Positions 32,272 to 42,907 of a stretch of DNA of 64,000 nucleotides are shown here, piece by piece. The stretch comes from Mayamaea pseudoterrestris (taxonomy: Eukaryota > Bacillariophyta > Bacillariophyceae > Sellaphorales > Sellaphoraceae). Made by a program: the position numbers and the translations under genes. The stretch covers positions 248,001 through 312,000 of the forward strand of contig BROI01000015.1 in NCBI GenBank assembly GCA_027923505.1, written 5' to 3'. The notes under the pieces are model-generated. The model searched no databases. It was not told the origin of the DNA and saw only the letters and a list, made by a program, of their open reading frames with translations. How positions within the stretch are numbered: the first letter of the stretch is position 1; the number at the start of each line of letters is the position of its first letter.

Positions 32272-32999
32272 ATGTCTCAAGGCTCCGCTCCGTATGATAT
32301 GCAGATTAAGCTGCTAATGATCGGTGACAGTGGAGTTGGGAAGACCTGCGTGAGTTTAACAGCATTAGCAGCTGCAGCTGCATGGACACATGGACCGCGT
32401 AATCTTGCTCGAACCAGCGTCTCACCGATTCCTTTCGCTCCGTACTTGCTTTGCAGCTGTTGCTCCGTTACGCCAACGACTCGTTCTCGCCGACGTTTAT
32501 TACTACGATTGGCATTGACTTTAAAATTAAGAATGTCGATATTGATGGAACTCGCATCAAGCTTCAGATTTGGGACACGGCGGGCCAGGAACGCTTTCGT
32601 ACAATTACGACAAGCTATTTTCGCGGTGCGCAGGGAATTTTGCTCGTGTATGACGTTACTGACCGACGCTCGTTTGAGAGCATTCGCAATTGGATCTCAC
32701 AAATTCAGCAGCATGCGGATGTACATGTTAACAAGATTTTGGTCGGGAACAAGTGCGACATGTTGGACGACAAGGTTGTCAGCACGGAAGAGGGAGAGAA
32801 ACTCGCCAAGGAATTCAATATTCCATTTTGGGAGTGCTCGGCGAAGAATGACATTAATGTTGACCCTTCCTTTGTAGGCATTGCCCGCGCTGTCAAGGAC
32901 AGGTTGGTTGCAGATGGGCAGGGTGGCCCGCAGCAAAATAAGCAAGGGCTCAACCTCAAGGCTTCTCAAGGATCGCAGCCGAAGAAGCAGTGCTGCTAG
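32272..32999 (+). CDS. Rab GTPase, Rab8/Rab10-like
   Basis: This small GTPase acts in exocytic vesicle traffic. Exon 1 (32,272-32,349) encodes [20 protein letters not shown] through GVGKTC. A 107-bp intron (GTGAGT...TTGCAG) splits the gene right after the P-loop. Exon 2 is 32,457-32,999. The product has 206 residues. G boxes: GDSGVGKTC, effector threonine in [31 protein letters not shown]. The C terminus QCC is the double geranylgeranylation site. The switch and RabF regions ([20 protein letters not shown]) fit the Rab1/8/10 clade, best Rab8; motif reading alone cannot separate these further. Confidence 0.93.
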
Positions 33000-33328
33000 G
33001 CAACATTATTGCTTGACTTGGTGGCGCAGAAGATTGCATGCAGTAACTAGTGTGGCATTATGATCATACTCGTTTGAATTCGGCTCCTGGCTGATTGCTC
33101 AAATTTATATGTGATTGCTCTCCAGCTAAGGTAGTTCAATTAACCTTACAGTTAGTTTGAGAATGTATACTTTGAACTACGTTGTGCAAGTCCATCCGCT
33201 AGGTAAACGATACGAAAGCCTTGGAGTATCGGTATAGTTTCCCCATATGAATAGGAGTCATTTGCCATGAGTCATAATGACCTGGACACGAAACAGCTGT
33301 CGGCACGGAAGGCTTCAAACGCGCGAGC

Positions 33329-33859
33329 GTGGGCGCGCCGCCACTCACATCGCAAGAGCGTCACTTGTTAAGCAAAGTGTTGACAATGAAGACTAGAGAC
33401 GATTCAACGACAATCACCCCACCTTCAGCCAAGCATGTAAGGAGACAGAAACGCTTTTCTCGTTTAGATCTGATGCCGTCCGTGCCTGAGACGGTTTCCA
33501 ACGCAGCCTCCAAGCTTCGGTCGTCTTTGCTATTTCAAAAACCAGTCGAAGCGGACCCCTACGGAAGAACACCTTCATCTTCGGAATTGTACGAGGCGAG
33601 CAGTGACTTTAGCATGCTGGACATGGCGGATGCACTTACTGGTTCGCCGACTCAGTCGAGTAAACGGCCGGGCGTCGATGGGGGAAATATTGGACTTGCA
33701 AACTCGTTTGCCTCTTTGGATGAAGATGATGTATCAAGGAAGGAACCAGAAAAGGATGAATCAAAGGAACCAGTGACTAGGAAGGCAGGAAACGATGAAA
33801 TCATTCCAGCACACCGAAATATGTTGTCGCGCTGGCAGCAATCGTCCGGTGTCTTTTGA
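33329..33859 (+). CDS. Hypothetical disordered protein, Ser/Asp/Lys-rich (up to 176 aa)
   Basis: Unrecognised. The product is polar, with a basic N-terminal half (HVRRQKRFSRLDLMP) and an acidic middle (DEDDVSRKEPEKDESK). A second coding-like stretch starts at 33,267 (MSHNDLDTKQLSARKASNAR) in another frame and runs out at about 33,370. Either the true start is there, with a short intron or one sequence error between the frames, or the gene begins at 33,329 or at the internal ATG 33,386 (MKTRDDST). No domain is visible. Confidence 0.5.
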   Translation: MGAPPLTSQERHLLSKVLTMKTRDDSTTITPPSAKHVRRQKRFSRLDLMPSVPETVSNAASKLRSSLLFQKPVEADPYGRTPSSSELYEASSDFSMLDMADALTGSPTQSSKRPGVDGGNIGLANSFASLDEDDVSRKEPEKDESKEPVTRKAGNDEIIPAHRNMLSRWQQSSGVF

Positions 33860-34098
33860 GGTTTGAACCAAAGTCATACTGTGCGCCTTGTGACAAGCCA
33901 GCAAGCGAGACCTCTCGATAAATTACATACCGTTAATCACTTCTTTCATTCGAGTTTGATTGTAGTACTTGTAGTCGGTTGAATTTGAACCTATTTTTCA
34001 CACCGTAGGTAGTGATTGATGCTGTCGCACCACGACACGCTCGCTTCGTCAGCATTTTCTGCGCTTCCAATTTTCATCCGTCACACACGCCGTTTACC

Positions 34099-34795
34099 AT
34101 GGCTCTTCCCTTCCTTTTTGTATGCATCGCTCTTAGCGTGTGCATGTCTCACGGCTTTCACGTAAGCCATGTGGTTAACAAGGGAAAGTTTGCTCTGCTG
34201 ATGGTTCCAAAGTACGATAAAAAGTTGGCAAAGTGGTCACCGAGCACTGCTGCCGATCGACCTGAAGCCGGCTACGGAATCGGCAAGACATTGCTGTTGC
34301 GTGGACCAAAGCCTTTCTTTCATAGACTCTTTCAACCAGAAGATTATGAGCAAGCAGTGCTAAAGTGTGAGTCAATCTTGGCCATTTCAATGCTCAACGC
34401 CGTCGGAGCCATAACTCACGTTGCGCGTACTTGCTCATTTCTCTACATCTTTTAGTCATGGCATTGGACAAATGCGACCGCATTGAAGCACAAGGTAACA
34501 TGGACGCTTATCTGGAAAATGCGCAAGGTACGACACAATGCATTCGCATGCAGTGACACTTGCTAAAATGCTAACAATCGCCAGTCGCGTCTTGCCACTC
34601 ACTTTGCCAGATTGGGCGTTTGAGCGTCTGGAGAGCAAACGGACTGGATTTAAACGAAACTACACTGACATTGACAACAAAAACTTGGCACTGACGCTGG
34701 TCTGGTCGACGATTGTGGCAGCTTATGCTGGTCGAGCTGTCTACTGTCTCGCGACGGACGAGTATTACTGGTCTTTTCTTACGAGAAACTTATAA
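34099..34795 (+). CDS. Predicted plastid membrane protein, conserved-looking, unknown function (174 aa)
   Basis: Three exons: 34,099-34,366, 34,456-34,527 and 34,611-34,795 (introns GTGAGT...TTTTAG and GTACGA...TGCCAG). The N terminus MALPFLFVCIALSVCMSHG is a signal peptide followed by FHVSHV, so phenylalanine sits at the expected cleavage site, the stramenopile plastid-import pattern. The body has GYGIGKTLLLRGPKPFFHRL, a charged middle joined by the two splices (EQAVLKFMALDKCD; ENAQDWAFERLESK) and one C-terminal transmembrane segment (ALTLVWSTIVAAYAGRAVYC). I do not know a named family; thylakoid or envelope location is inferred. Exon joins keep frame throughout, which supports the model. 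Confidence 0.8.
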
Positions 34796-34995
34796 TACCA
34801 CCAGCGGTCATGTTGATATGCAAGTCGTCACAAAACATACTCTTTAGTTAGATTTAGTGTTAATCACTCGCTGGTAACTAAAACGAGCACCTAACCCAAG
34901 AAGAGAAGATGATGATGAATGTAGCGTCGCCTACGACACATGATACGGTACTCAATCCCGTTCCACTGCAAATCGACGTCAAAATCTGATCGACC

Positions 34996-35838
34996 ATGGC
35001 CATCGAGAAAGAGCTACCTCAGCCATGTAGTGGTAATTTCTATAGCTATCTTCGTCATGATGAATTAGAAAAGCAATCTTTGAACAATCCTCTTCGGAAA
35101 GACGAGCTCGTATGGGTTCTGCAAAGCAAAGGACGACGTCGCAAGGCTAAGAATGAGTCTGGCGGTGAGATGAAACGGACGTCGGTATCGGACAATAATG
35201 ATGTCATGCGCAACAATCCACTAGAAGAATTGCAGGAAGAAGTTGACCAGAAAGAACATGTTTCTGCACAACGTCTTGAGCTGTTCCTTCGAGCTCGCAT
35301 CACCGACGACGATGCACTTGCTGCATCAAATTCTCGCATTCGCGTCCAATATCCATTGGGGAGTACATATACCATCTGCAGGAGCAATATTGTCCGAATT
35401 CTTGACGAAAATCAGCGACAACTAGTGTTGGTTTACCCTGAAACTCCAATCTACCGCCGAGCGTGCGTTGTAAATACGCTGCCCGACGACGTGTTTGTAG
35501 AGATTGGCAGTGCTTTTGGCGACAATGTGAATCGCGTCTACCAAAAGTCAACGAAACGCGTATTTGGTGTTGATAAATCCGAGACTAGTGTTGCTACTGC
35601 ACGAAAGAATCATCCCCATTTGAACCTTTTGCTCTGGGACATTTTGGAAGATTCAACTAAGCTGCCTGAAAAGCTAGCTGGTGTAGCTGTGGATGTACTC
35701 GCAATTGACATCAATGGCACGCGCGAGTTGGAAGCCGTTCTCCAGTGTTTGCAAGTAGTGTTTGATTTATGGGAGCCTCGTTTGGTCATCGTCAAGTCCA
35801 GGAATCTTCACCAGCGGCTGTCGGCTGCAAGTGGCTGA
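34996..35838 (+). CDS. SAM-dependent methyltransferase-like protein (280 aa)
   Basis: Residues 164-200 hold a Rossmann start typical of class I methyltransferases: DDVFVEIGSAFGDN (motif I, VEIGSAFG about 168-175) and RVFGVDKS with D193 at the end of strand 2. VDVLAIDINGTREL near 230 fits the motif IV strand and EPRLVIVKSR near the end a later strand. The N-terminal 110 residues are charged and low in order; residues 115-150 (VQYPLGSTYTICRSNIVRIL) look like a small beta domain. The substrate is not evident. The C terminus is short, so the fold may lack its last strands or the gene may have a further exon. Confidence 0.65.
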   Translation: MAIEKELPQPCSGNFYSYLRHDELEKQSLNNPLRKDELVWVLQSKGRRRKAKNESGGEMKRTSVSDNNDVMRNNPLEELQEEVDQKEHVSAQRLELFLRARITDDDALAASNSRIRVQYPLGSTYTICRSNIVRILDENQRQLVLVYPETPIYRRACVVNTLPDDVFVEIGSAFGDNVNRVYQKSTKRVFGVDKSETSVATARKNHPHLNLLLWDILEDSTKLPEKLAGVAVDVLAIDINGTRELEAVLQCLQVVFDLWEPRLVIVKSRNLHQRLSAASG

Positions 35839-36158
35839 GACGAACTTGAACTGATATACACTCGCCAACGACATGGCCAGCTGCTGTTACATATCGTCAC
35901 ATCGATGCGAGTTGCGTACGAGTTTGAATATGCAAGCCAACGATTCTTGCTGCTCGGGAAGGCGAGCGTGCGGATCTTCGGCAAATGTCCACCATGATTA
36001 TTTGCAGCAAATTTAAAAGACAATGTAACATCAACAAGACTGTAAATGAGCTACAGAGATTTGTACGCGTACTAGACTGGCACGATCATACTCGTAGCTG
36101 AGCTATCCTGCTACTGTACTGAAATTGATAGCTCGGGCTCCGTCACACTCATCTACAC

Positions 36159-36180
36159 TACCGGTACCGGTACCGGTAGG
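36159..36180. promoter_or_regulatory. Three overlapping TACCGGTA palindromes
   Basis: The 6-bp step (CCGGTA) is repeated three times, giving nested copies of the ACCGGT palindrome, about 280 bp upstream of the favoured start of the armadillo gene. It is the densest occurrence of this motif in the window. Function unknown. Confidence 0.45.
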
Positions 36181-36458
36181 GTTTCGCGCCTCTATGCCGC
36201 GCCCGCCAGCTCCGGCACGCGCCTCATGCGTTGAATCGCTAACTGAAAATTGTGTTCCCAACGTCAGCCGAGCATCTGCGTTACTCACAGTCGAGGCGCG
36301 CCAAGTGCGACATAGGGTTAGACGCCGAGCGAAAACGCGCGATGGCAAGCACATGCTGCTGCCTCTTGCCCTTGACGGAAGCCTTGGAGGAGAGTTTGCT
36401 AAAGTCTACTACCGTTTGCAACTATTGGAAAACTTCTCCACAAAAGAAGCGCCAAACA

Positions 36459-39400
36459 ATGGTCGTATTTTCCAAGTTACTAATTCCCATTGACGAAGAT
36501 TCGCATAAATATTGCACCAAGCCGCAACAGCAGCAATCAGCAGCAACAGCCAATGAGGATACCGATAGTACGACTGATGGAAGCGACGAGTCAATTCATC
36601 CTGTAGAAGATGTAAACTTGGAGGAAACCCTTCAAGTCTATGCGGATGAGACAGTTGATCCTCGTGATCAAGTAATGGACGAGCTGACGAAGCGACTCTC
36701 AATAACCTTTCGGTTGGAAGAAAAAATAATTGAAACCGTTTCATCCTCTCCCGACGAGGACAAGGAAGAAACTCCGGCGACCAGTAGCAGCAGCAGTTCC
36801 TGTAGCGCCAGTCAATCATCATTGGAGGAAGTGGAGGAAAAGGAATCGCCTGCAAAAGAGTGTCAAAGTGAAGGAGAAACGCATTCAACGCCATTATTGC
36901 CACCGCAAGACGGACAAGCTCCCCAACACCATGACTCATTGGCCAATTCCAGTTCCATTCACTTGCATGAGAATGTAGAAGAAAAGAAGGACGACTCGCA
37001 TGACGCTCATGCGTTGCTTGCGCGATTGGAGGCTGAATCGCAACAAAGTGCGCAACAGGAAATTGAACACATACTTTTGATGCAACGAGACGGAGTCGCC
37101 GAGGCGAATACTCCCATCAAGTCCAATGTACGATCACCGCAAAAGCTGTCGATTGAAGCACTTGACCAGCTTTCATGCGATCAGCAGGACGGCAGCAATT
37201 CAGTAGTAGAACCGGATCGGGAGGAGTACTCGGACGGCAGCAGCAGTTTGGGTGGATTCGTCAGTGCCAAGGAGGAGCTTTCCGTTCCAACCACTCCGGA
37301 ACGAATGGGAGATCAATCTGTCGAACAAGATGAGCCTTTCATCGGTGTTAGTGCGCCGGAACAGCCTCTTGAAGAATCTTTACTGTCGGAAGGCGAGTCT
37401 TTTGCGATGGAAACTGACAAAGCGGCAAGACTAGTGGACGACTTGCATGTAGACTTGGCAGTTACAGAGATAGCTGAATCTCAAGGGACGATCCATGAGT
37501 CATTTGTCGACGATGAATTAGTCGCGAAAGAAAATGACAAGGAGCTGGAGGAGACGGAACCGCATGGACTCCCTCCTTCACTCTCTGTCGATGACGAAGT
37601 ACTTGAACGCGATGGTGCAGAGCAAGCGACTTACGAATGTCAGTTGGCTTCTACTGGTAGTGGGGCGGATCAAAGCGCCATTGAAATTGATATGCAGGCT
37701 GAATCGCCAGCGACTCAGCCACCACTGCCGCCGTCGTCGATTAGTTCAACTCCTTTGTTGCAAGACGCTGCACTCCTAGAAAGTACGAATGAGCTTGCCG
37801 AAGTAAGCGAAGGAGAGTGCACACTACAGCGTGGAATTAAAGGCGCCCAATTGCCAGACGACCTGCTTGAAAAGGAATGGAAGCCGAGCGTTGACAGCAT
37901 TCCCAACGAAACTAACGCTGATGTCGACATAGATAAAGCGTCGGATGTAGTGTTGGAGGCTCGGATGGGGCAACTACTCGAAAATGTGCATGGGTCGGAC
38001 TCTCAAGGCGAGACGTCGACGAGTGATATGGCTCATGGCGAACTCTCACTCGAGGCAGGGCACGTCCTTTCCAGTTGTATTTCGGACGACTCGGGTGTTT
38101 TGGATCCAATTGATGCTGGGGGAGGTTGTTTGCATGACGATAGTGCAAGTGTTACTTCGTCGCCAGCGACGACGCCAGGAAGGAAACGTAAGGGTTTCTT
38201 TGGAAAATTGAAGAAAAAACTTACGCAGAAGGAAGGAAGCCCGCCGAAAGTTAATATGACTCTCTTAAGAAAGAACAATATGTCCGACGTATCCCTGCAA
38301 AACTCACCATGCGAGCAAGAGGTGCCTCCAAGATTGCCAGACCTAGGGACTATGGCTTCGACACTTGACAGTTCGGGAATGCAAACGCCGCAGGTAGAGC
38401 GTAATTTACCAATGGACTCGTTTGAGTTTGCAGACAATGATGATGGCGACAGTCGATCGTTACCCCAGAATAGACGCGATCAGCCTCTTTTTTGCAACGA
38501 CTCGCCTGGCTCTAACTGTCAAGACAGACTGAATGATTCTTCTATATTGATCACACCTGCATCGCAATTGTCGTCAGGTTCAGGGCCGGTGGACGAAATC
38601 TCGATTTTATCACAAACAGGAAACTCGTCTTTGGCAGCGCCGAAGCGACGATTATCTGTGCGTGCGTCACACGAAGTGGCGCATGTTTTTCGACCACCGC
38701 GCTCATCATCGTCAATAACAACCCCCGTACCTTCGAGAACAGCCTCGCCTCACCCAAGTCAGGGACCATCGCCAGGATCAAGTCAACTCAGTAGCTCTTC
38801 ATCCGCATATAATGGACTTCAGATGCGACCACATTTGCCAGCTTTTGCTGGCGTGCGCGAGAGCTTCATCTTGCCTCCGCAGCACCGAAAAGAATCAGCG
38901 ACGCGCGTAATGACGCGATTGATTCGGAAAGACTTGTGGAGTCATGACTCTGCCCAAGTTGAGAGCGCCTTGTTATATCTCGCTGACGTTGCCAGTGATC
39001 CAGAAAAGGTCGCATTGATTGCTCGAACCGGAGGATTGCTAGCAATTGTCAATTGCATGGAGCAACACACAATGCATGCTGGTATTCAGGTCGCCGCTTG
39101 TAAGGCTTTAGAAAAGTTAGCTCTGGATTCCGACAATGAGTTGGCGATTGGTGAAGTCGGTGGTTTAGAGGCCATTCAGGGTGCCATGATGACCCATTTT
39201 GGAGATACGCGTGTACAGGAAGCAGCGTGGGCGGCCATGTGGAATCTTAGTTGTGGCAATGCCGATTGCGGTTCGTTGAACCATGGTGGTTTGGTGAGTG
39301 AACGTTGATCAGTAGCAGTGAACTAGTGTACCTTTCTGTGGTAAACCTCTGATCCTAATTGCCTCTTCATTTAATCGGTTTAGGTTGCATGCATGACGCG

Positions 39401-39674
39401 TCACGCCGATGATGCACAAGTGCAAAGAAATGCTTGCGGCACGCTCGCAAATTTGTGTCTGGACGATGGCGAGCGACTGACCGCTCTGGCTCATGCCGGC
39501 GGGTTTGTTGCAATGGCTACGGCGCTTGAGAAGTTTTGGCGAGACGACGACGTGAAGAATGAAGCTGCACATGCATTAGTGCAGCTGCTAGGACCGGCGG
39601 CGGAGTCCTACGAAGTTCCGACGGACCACGTGCACATGTCTTCCTCTAATGATTGGACAGAAGAAGAGGCATAG
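36459..39674 (+). CDS. Armadillo-repeat protein with a very long acidic disordered N-terminal region (about 1,041 aa)
   Basis: Exon 1 runs to 39,293, then a 90-bp intron (GTGAGT...TTTAG) and exon 2 at 39,384-39,674. Armadillo-type helical repeats fill the last 230 residues: SALLYLADVASDPEKVALIA, AACKALEKLALDSDNE, EAAWAAMWNLSCG, QRNACGTLANLCLDD, NEAAHALVQLLG. They are preceded by about 780 residues rich in E, D, S and Q with a basic patch (GFFGKLKKKLTQKEG). The start at 36,459 (MVVFSKLLIPIDED) is chosen because upstream in-frame ATGs at 36,252 and 36,342 read through cysteine- and arginine-rich sequence that overlaps another frame. Armadillo repeats bind proteins; the partner is unknown. The intron falls inside the repeat region, and the join keeps the repeat period. 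Confidence 0.8.
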
Positions 39675-40735
39675 TGAAAGACTTTATAGATTTTAAGCTT
39701 ACATTGTTGTGTTTGAACCATTTGTTGGTGATTTCGTTCGTTCAATGACTCAATTAGAAAATCATGCAAAGCTTTTATAAATGTGATACACTGAAAAGAC
39801 ATTGACGAGGCGAATTTTGTCCTCCTTCTTGCACACCAATACCATTGACCTTGCGCTTGCTTAGGATGCATTGTGCATTCGAGTGATGATTTGCATTTGC
39901 GGAGCTCTAAAAGCTCTATATTCGCGAGGATGCCGTTGCCGTGTGATATCGAGACCCGAGGCGATAGAATCGACATTGCGTTTCATTTGTGGGCATACTC
40001 TGGCACAATCGGCCAAGTGAGTTAAATACATATTGTACTTTGGCGCCAACCCGCTTTCATCGTAATCGTACTAGTGGCACAATCGGCGAGCGATGATGTT
40101 AAATACTGTACACGCGAAGAGTGAGTAAATATGAGGAGTTAGATATATTGCGTCATGGGTGCGGATATTGAAGTAAAAAGTACTTTAACGCTCACGGTGA
40201 AACAAGATACAGTTTGAATGTACACTATTGACGTCACATATTTGGTGAACGCACGACTCCTTGGCTGAAAACGTGGATTCGATCGTGCCGCTGCTGCTGC
40301 TGCCTTGGCTCGGCTCTTCTGCAGCAATCCTGCCCATAAAACAGCAACAGACTATAACTCGATTGAGATATATAATCAAAAACTCCCTGCAGGTTGGCGT
40401 GATGGCGTGGCGCCATGTTTACTCTTTCGCGAGTAGTTTCCAATGTGGAAATCGCCAATGGTTTGGTATGGCTATGGCCCTGGTCGTGCCATTTGTATTG
40501 CCAGGTCGTAGAATGAGTCAATGGTCATGATTTGAATTAAGCCATCACATTGGACGCTTCTTGCCTTACTGCATGCCGGTTGGTCGTCGTTTTATTCCAT
40601 TGGTTACTTGCGTCCGTAACAAAACGCTTCCGATGATCCAGCGTCCAACTGCTGCTCGCTTCAATGCATTATACAATCACCAGTACTCGTAAGCAAGAGG
40701 ATAGCTGCTGAATCAAGACTGAACGACCAAGCACC
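39675..40735. other. Intergenic, about 1 kb, nothing supported
   Basis: Short open frames on both strands near 40.2-40.5 kb have no recognisable pattern. GGCACAATCGGC(C/G) occurs twice (near 40,000 and 40,076). No RNA gene is recognised. Confidence 0.45.
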
Positions 40736-41555
40736 ATGAACTTGAACCTTTACGAACGACACGACTCTTCCAGCTCTTCCGAGAGCAGCAGCAGTTGGGG
40801 CGACTTTGACGACGACAGCTTTTGCAAGGATTCTGTCGCTGGCCAGCGTCCATCTTGCCCTCGCAATCCTGCGCCATCCACAGCTCTCTCGACAGAATCG
40901 ACGACAAACGGTGCACTATCCAGCTATTGCAAAGATTCTGCCTTGGCGATGCATAACAGTGACGACGACGAGAGTGACATGGAAAGCTTTGGCAAGAATT
41001 CCTTGGCAGCAAAGGATCAACCACATCCGCCTCGGCGTCATCAAAAAACCAGCAGCTCGTTCCACGGCCGCGACGGACGACGAGAGCGACAGTAGCAGGG
41101 ATGATGATGATGTAGAGAGCTTCTGCCGCGATTCACTGGTCAATTTGGGACGCAAGTCTGTATTTAGACCCAAGAGGCCGCCGTTGCAGCAACCAGAGCC
41201 AAAACCGATCCTTAAGCAGCCGATCCAAGCAGCAATCACACACAAAACGTCTGCTTCGTCAGATTCTCCTTCCCCTCAACGGCCTCCTCCGCCAACGTTA
41301 CTGCAGCTTAGCAAGGCTCTCTTCGTTTCAAGTCTTTCGCTCAACGGACCATCGACGCACGAACCATCATACACACACCAGTTTGACCTCGCCGACGATG
41401 ATGCCGGCAGTGAGTGCTCTGACGATTTAGCAAGTGACGACGAGGGCTGTGCGTGCACTGCCAAGAATACTACGCATACGATTGCCCATACGCTCGACTT
41501 TTCGCACATGCAAAAGCGGCCGCTCGAGACGCGCATGGGATCGCGGGCGGCGTAG
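40736..41555 (+). CDS. Ser/Asp-rich repeat protein, coding sequence split between two frames
   Basis: Two overlapping plus-strand frames appear to be one gene. The first (from 40,736, MNLNLYERHDSSSSSES) carries DDDSFCKDSVAG, SSYCKDSALA and MESFGKNSLAA. The second continues to 41,555 and carries the fourth copy, VESFCRDSLVN. The repeat pattern [ED]SF[CG][KR][DN]S[LV] crosses the frame boundary, and coding quality switches at about 41,040, where there is a run of six A (TCAAAAAACC). Five A would keep one frame throughout. A sequence error at the homopolymer is the simplest cause; a true frameshift allele or +1 slippage is possible. The C-terminal part has proline-rich (SPQRPPPP) and acidic stretches. 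Function unknown. Confidence 0.6.
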
Positions 41556-41847
41556 ACTTTTGTTTAACATTACTCTAGCAAAACGAGGCAAATGTATCTG
41601 TAAGTGGATCATTGCCAACTATCAGTAATTTGACTTGGAACGGGTCGTCTCAAGGAGTAGCAATCTCTGAAGCGAAAAGCAAGGTGTATAATCCTCTTTT
41701 AAAAACATTATATCGTATGAGCCTCGGCAACTTGCGGAACGGATTAGTTTTACACATTCCTAGCAAATGGTCTATCATACATGCAGTAAATTCCTTCGCA
41801 ACGTGTTAGTTAGTGCGATATTTAGTAACGCCTCGCCATTGCACCAT

Positions 41848-42660
41848 TTAGAACACTTCCTTGATCGGTGGCCGCCAATCCTCGTCTATCGATTGCTGCT
41901 GCACTTGACGACTAGCTTTTTCATCCTCTCGTCTGTTTCGTCGTTCAATCAAGTCCTCTAGCGTGTATCCAAACAAATGTTCCCGATAATACAGTAGCCA
42001 GTTGGCGCATTGCGCTCGTCGCGTCTTGTTTGGCGTCAGCGTGGCAATTTTAAAGCCATCGAATCCCATTGGTTTCAAATGTAGTCTAAGCTGCTGCTTG
42101 TGCTCGGCAGGTATACTACGCACGAGTTGTTGATTGGCCCTTAAACTTGGTTCATCCACTTGCTTGCTGTAGACTCGTTGCATGCCGATAAAGTCTGGTG
42201 GATCTGGATACTTGTCGCGCCACTTTGGGAAGACTTTCTCACAAGTCCATGCGCCATTGGCGAATCTATAACCCAAGCACTTCCAGACTAAAGTATTGAC
42301 TTCCAAATCAGTGCAGTTGCCTCGTACAATGCGAAGAATATTATCATTGACAAGTTCATTCGCTCGAGGTTCTCCATCTCGTGACACTACGAAATCCCCA
42401 TGACCAACAGGACCAACATTGCGATAGTTGAAATCTGCAGCTAATAGAAAAGGTTCCAGTCTTATATCATTTGTATCTGGCTGTGCTGGTAATGCGGAAG
42501 GCAGGTCGCCAGAGTCTGTCGATGGCTCTAATGTCGATCCACCGTCGAAGCGAGGACCAACCGAGCCTGTAAAAGTCCGTTGCTTCTGATGCACGAAGAC
42601 ATACGCCTGGCTGCTAAGAGCTATTATGAATACCTCTAGAACTATTAGTCGGTGTCTCAT
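41848..42660 (-). CDS. DUF1823 family protein with plastid-type presequence (270 aa)
   Basis: DUF1823 proteins occur in cyanobacteria and plastid-bearing eukaryotes; their function is not established. Residues about 110-235 carry the family pattern: LVNDNILRIV, NTLVWKCLGYRF, VFPKWRDKYPDPPDFIG, LVRSIPAEHKQQL, GFDGFKIATLTPNKTRRAQCANWLLYY. The N terminus MRHRLIVLEVFIIALSSQA followed by YVFVHQKQRTFTGS looks like a signal peptide with an aromatic residue at the cleavage point, then a basic, hydroxylated transit region, so plastid import is likely. The start at 42,660 is preferred over 42,762 because it places the hydrophobic stretch at the N terminus. The tail after the domain (RRNRREDEKASRQ) is highly charged. 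Confidence 0.85.
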   Translation of the reverse strand: MRHRLIVLEVFIIALSSQAYVFVHQKQRTFTGSVGPRFDGGSTLEPSTDSGDLPSALPAQPDTNDIRLEPFLLAADFNYRNVGPVGHGDFVVSRDGEPRANELVNDNILRIVRGNCTDLEVNTLVWKCLGYRFANGAWTCEKVFPKWRDKYPDPPDFIGMQRVYSKQVDEPSLRANQQLVRSIPAEHKQQLRLHLKPMGFDGFKIATLTPNKTRRAQCANWLLYYREHLFGYTLEDLIERRNRREDEKASRQVQQQSIDEDWRPPIKEVF

Positions 42661-42907
42661 GACAAGATAAATGAATCGTTCTCTATCGAAATCACAACAA
42701 GGAAGAAACAAAAGTGAGACGCAGCGTGCCGGAATGATCGCGACGCATCGGATGGTCGTCACTATTTAAATGTCGCACCAGTTATCGATCATTTGCGATG
42801 CGACATCATCAGTCCCTCCAATGCGGGTGGGCACCATGACGACGAGTGAGCGGCCATTGCGTGAAATTCATTTACTGGTACACTACGAGTAAGAGACTGC
42901 TGCTGTA

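Noticed and set aside
36125-36493. Plus-strand open frame overlapping the start of the armadillo gene (MIARAPSHSSTLPVP)
   Set aside because: It lies in another frame, is short, shows no pattern and is best explained as 5' untranslated sequence.
40806-41555. A separate gene starting at 40,806
   Set aside because: Its first 80 codons are Ile/Ala/Arg-rich without pattern, while the overlapping frame there carries the repeat motif; one gene with a single frame change explains both.
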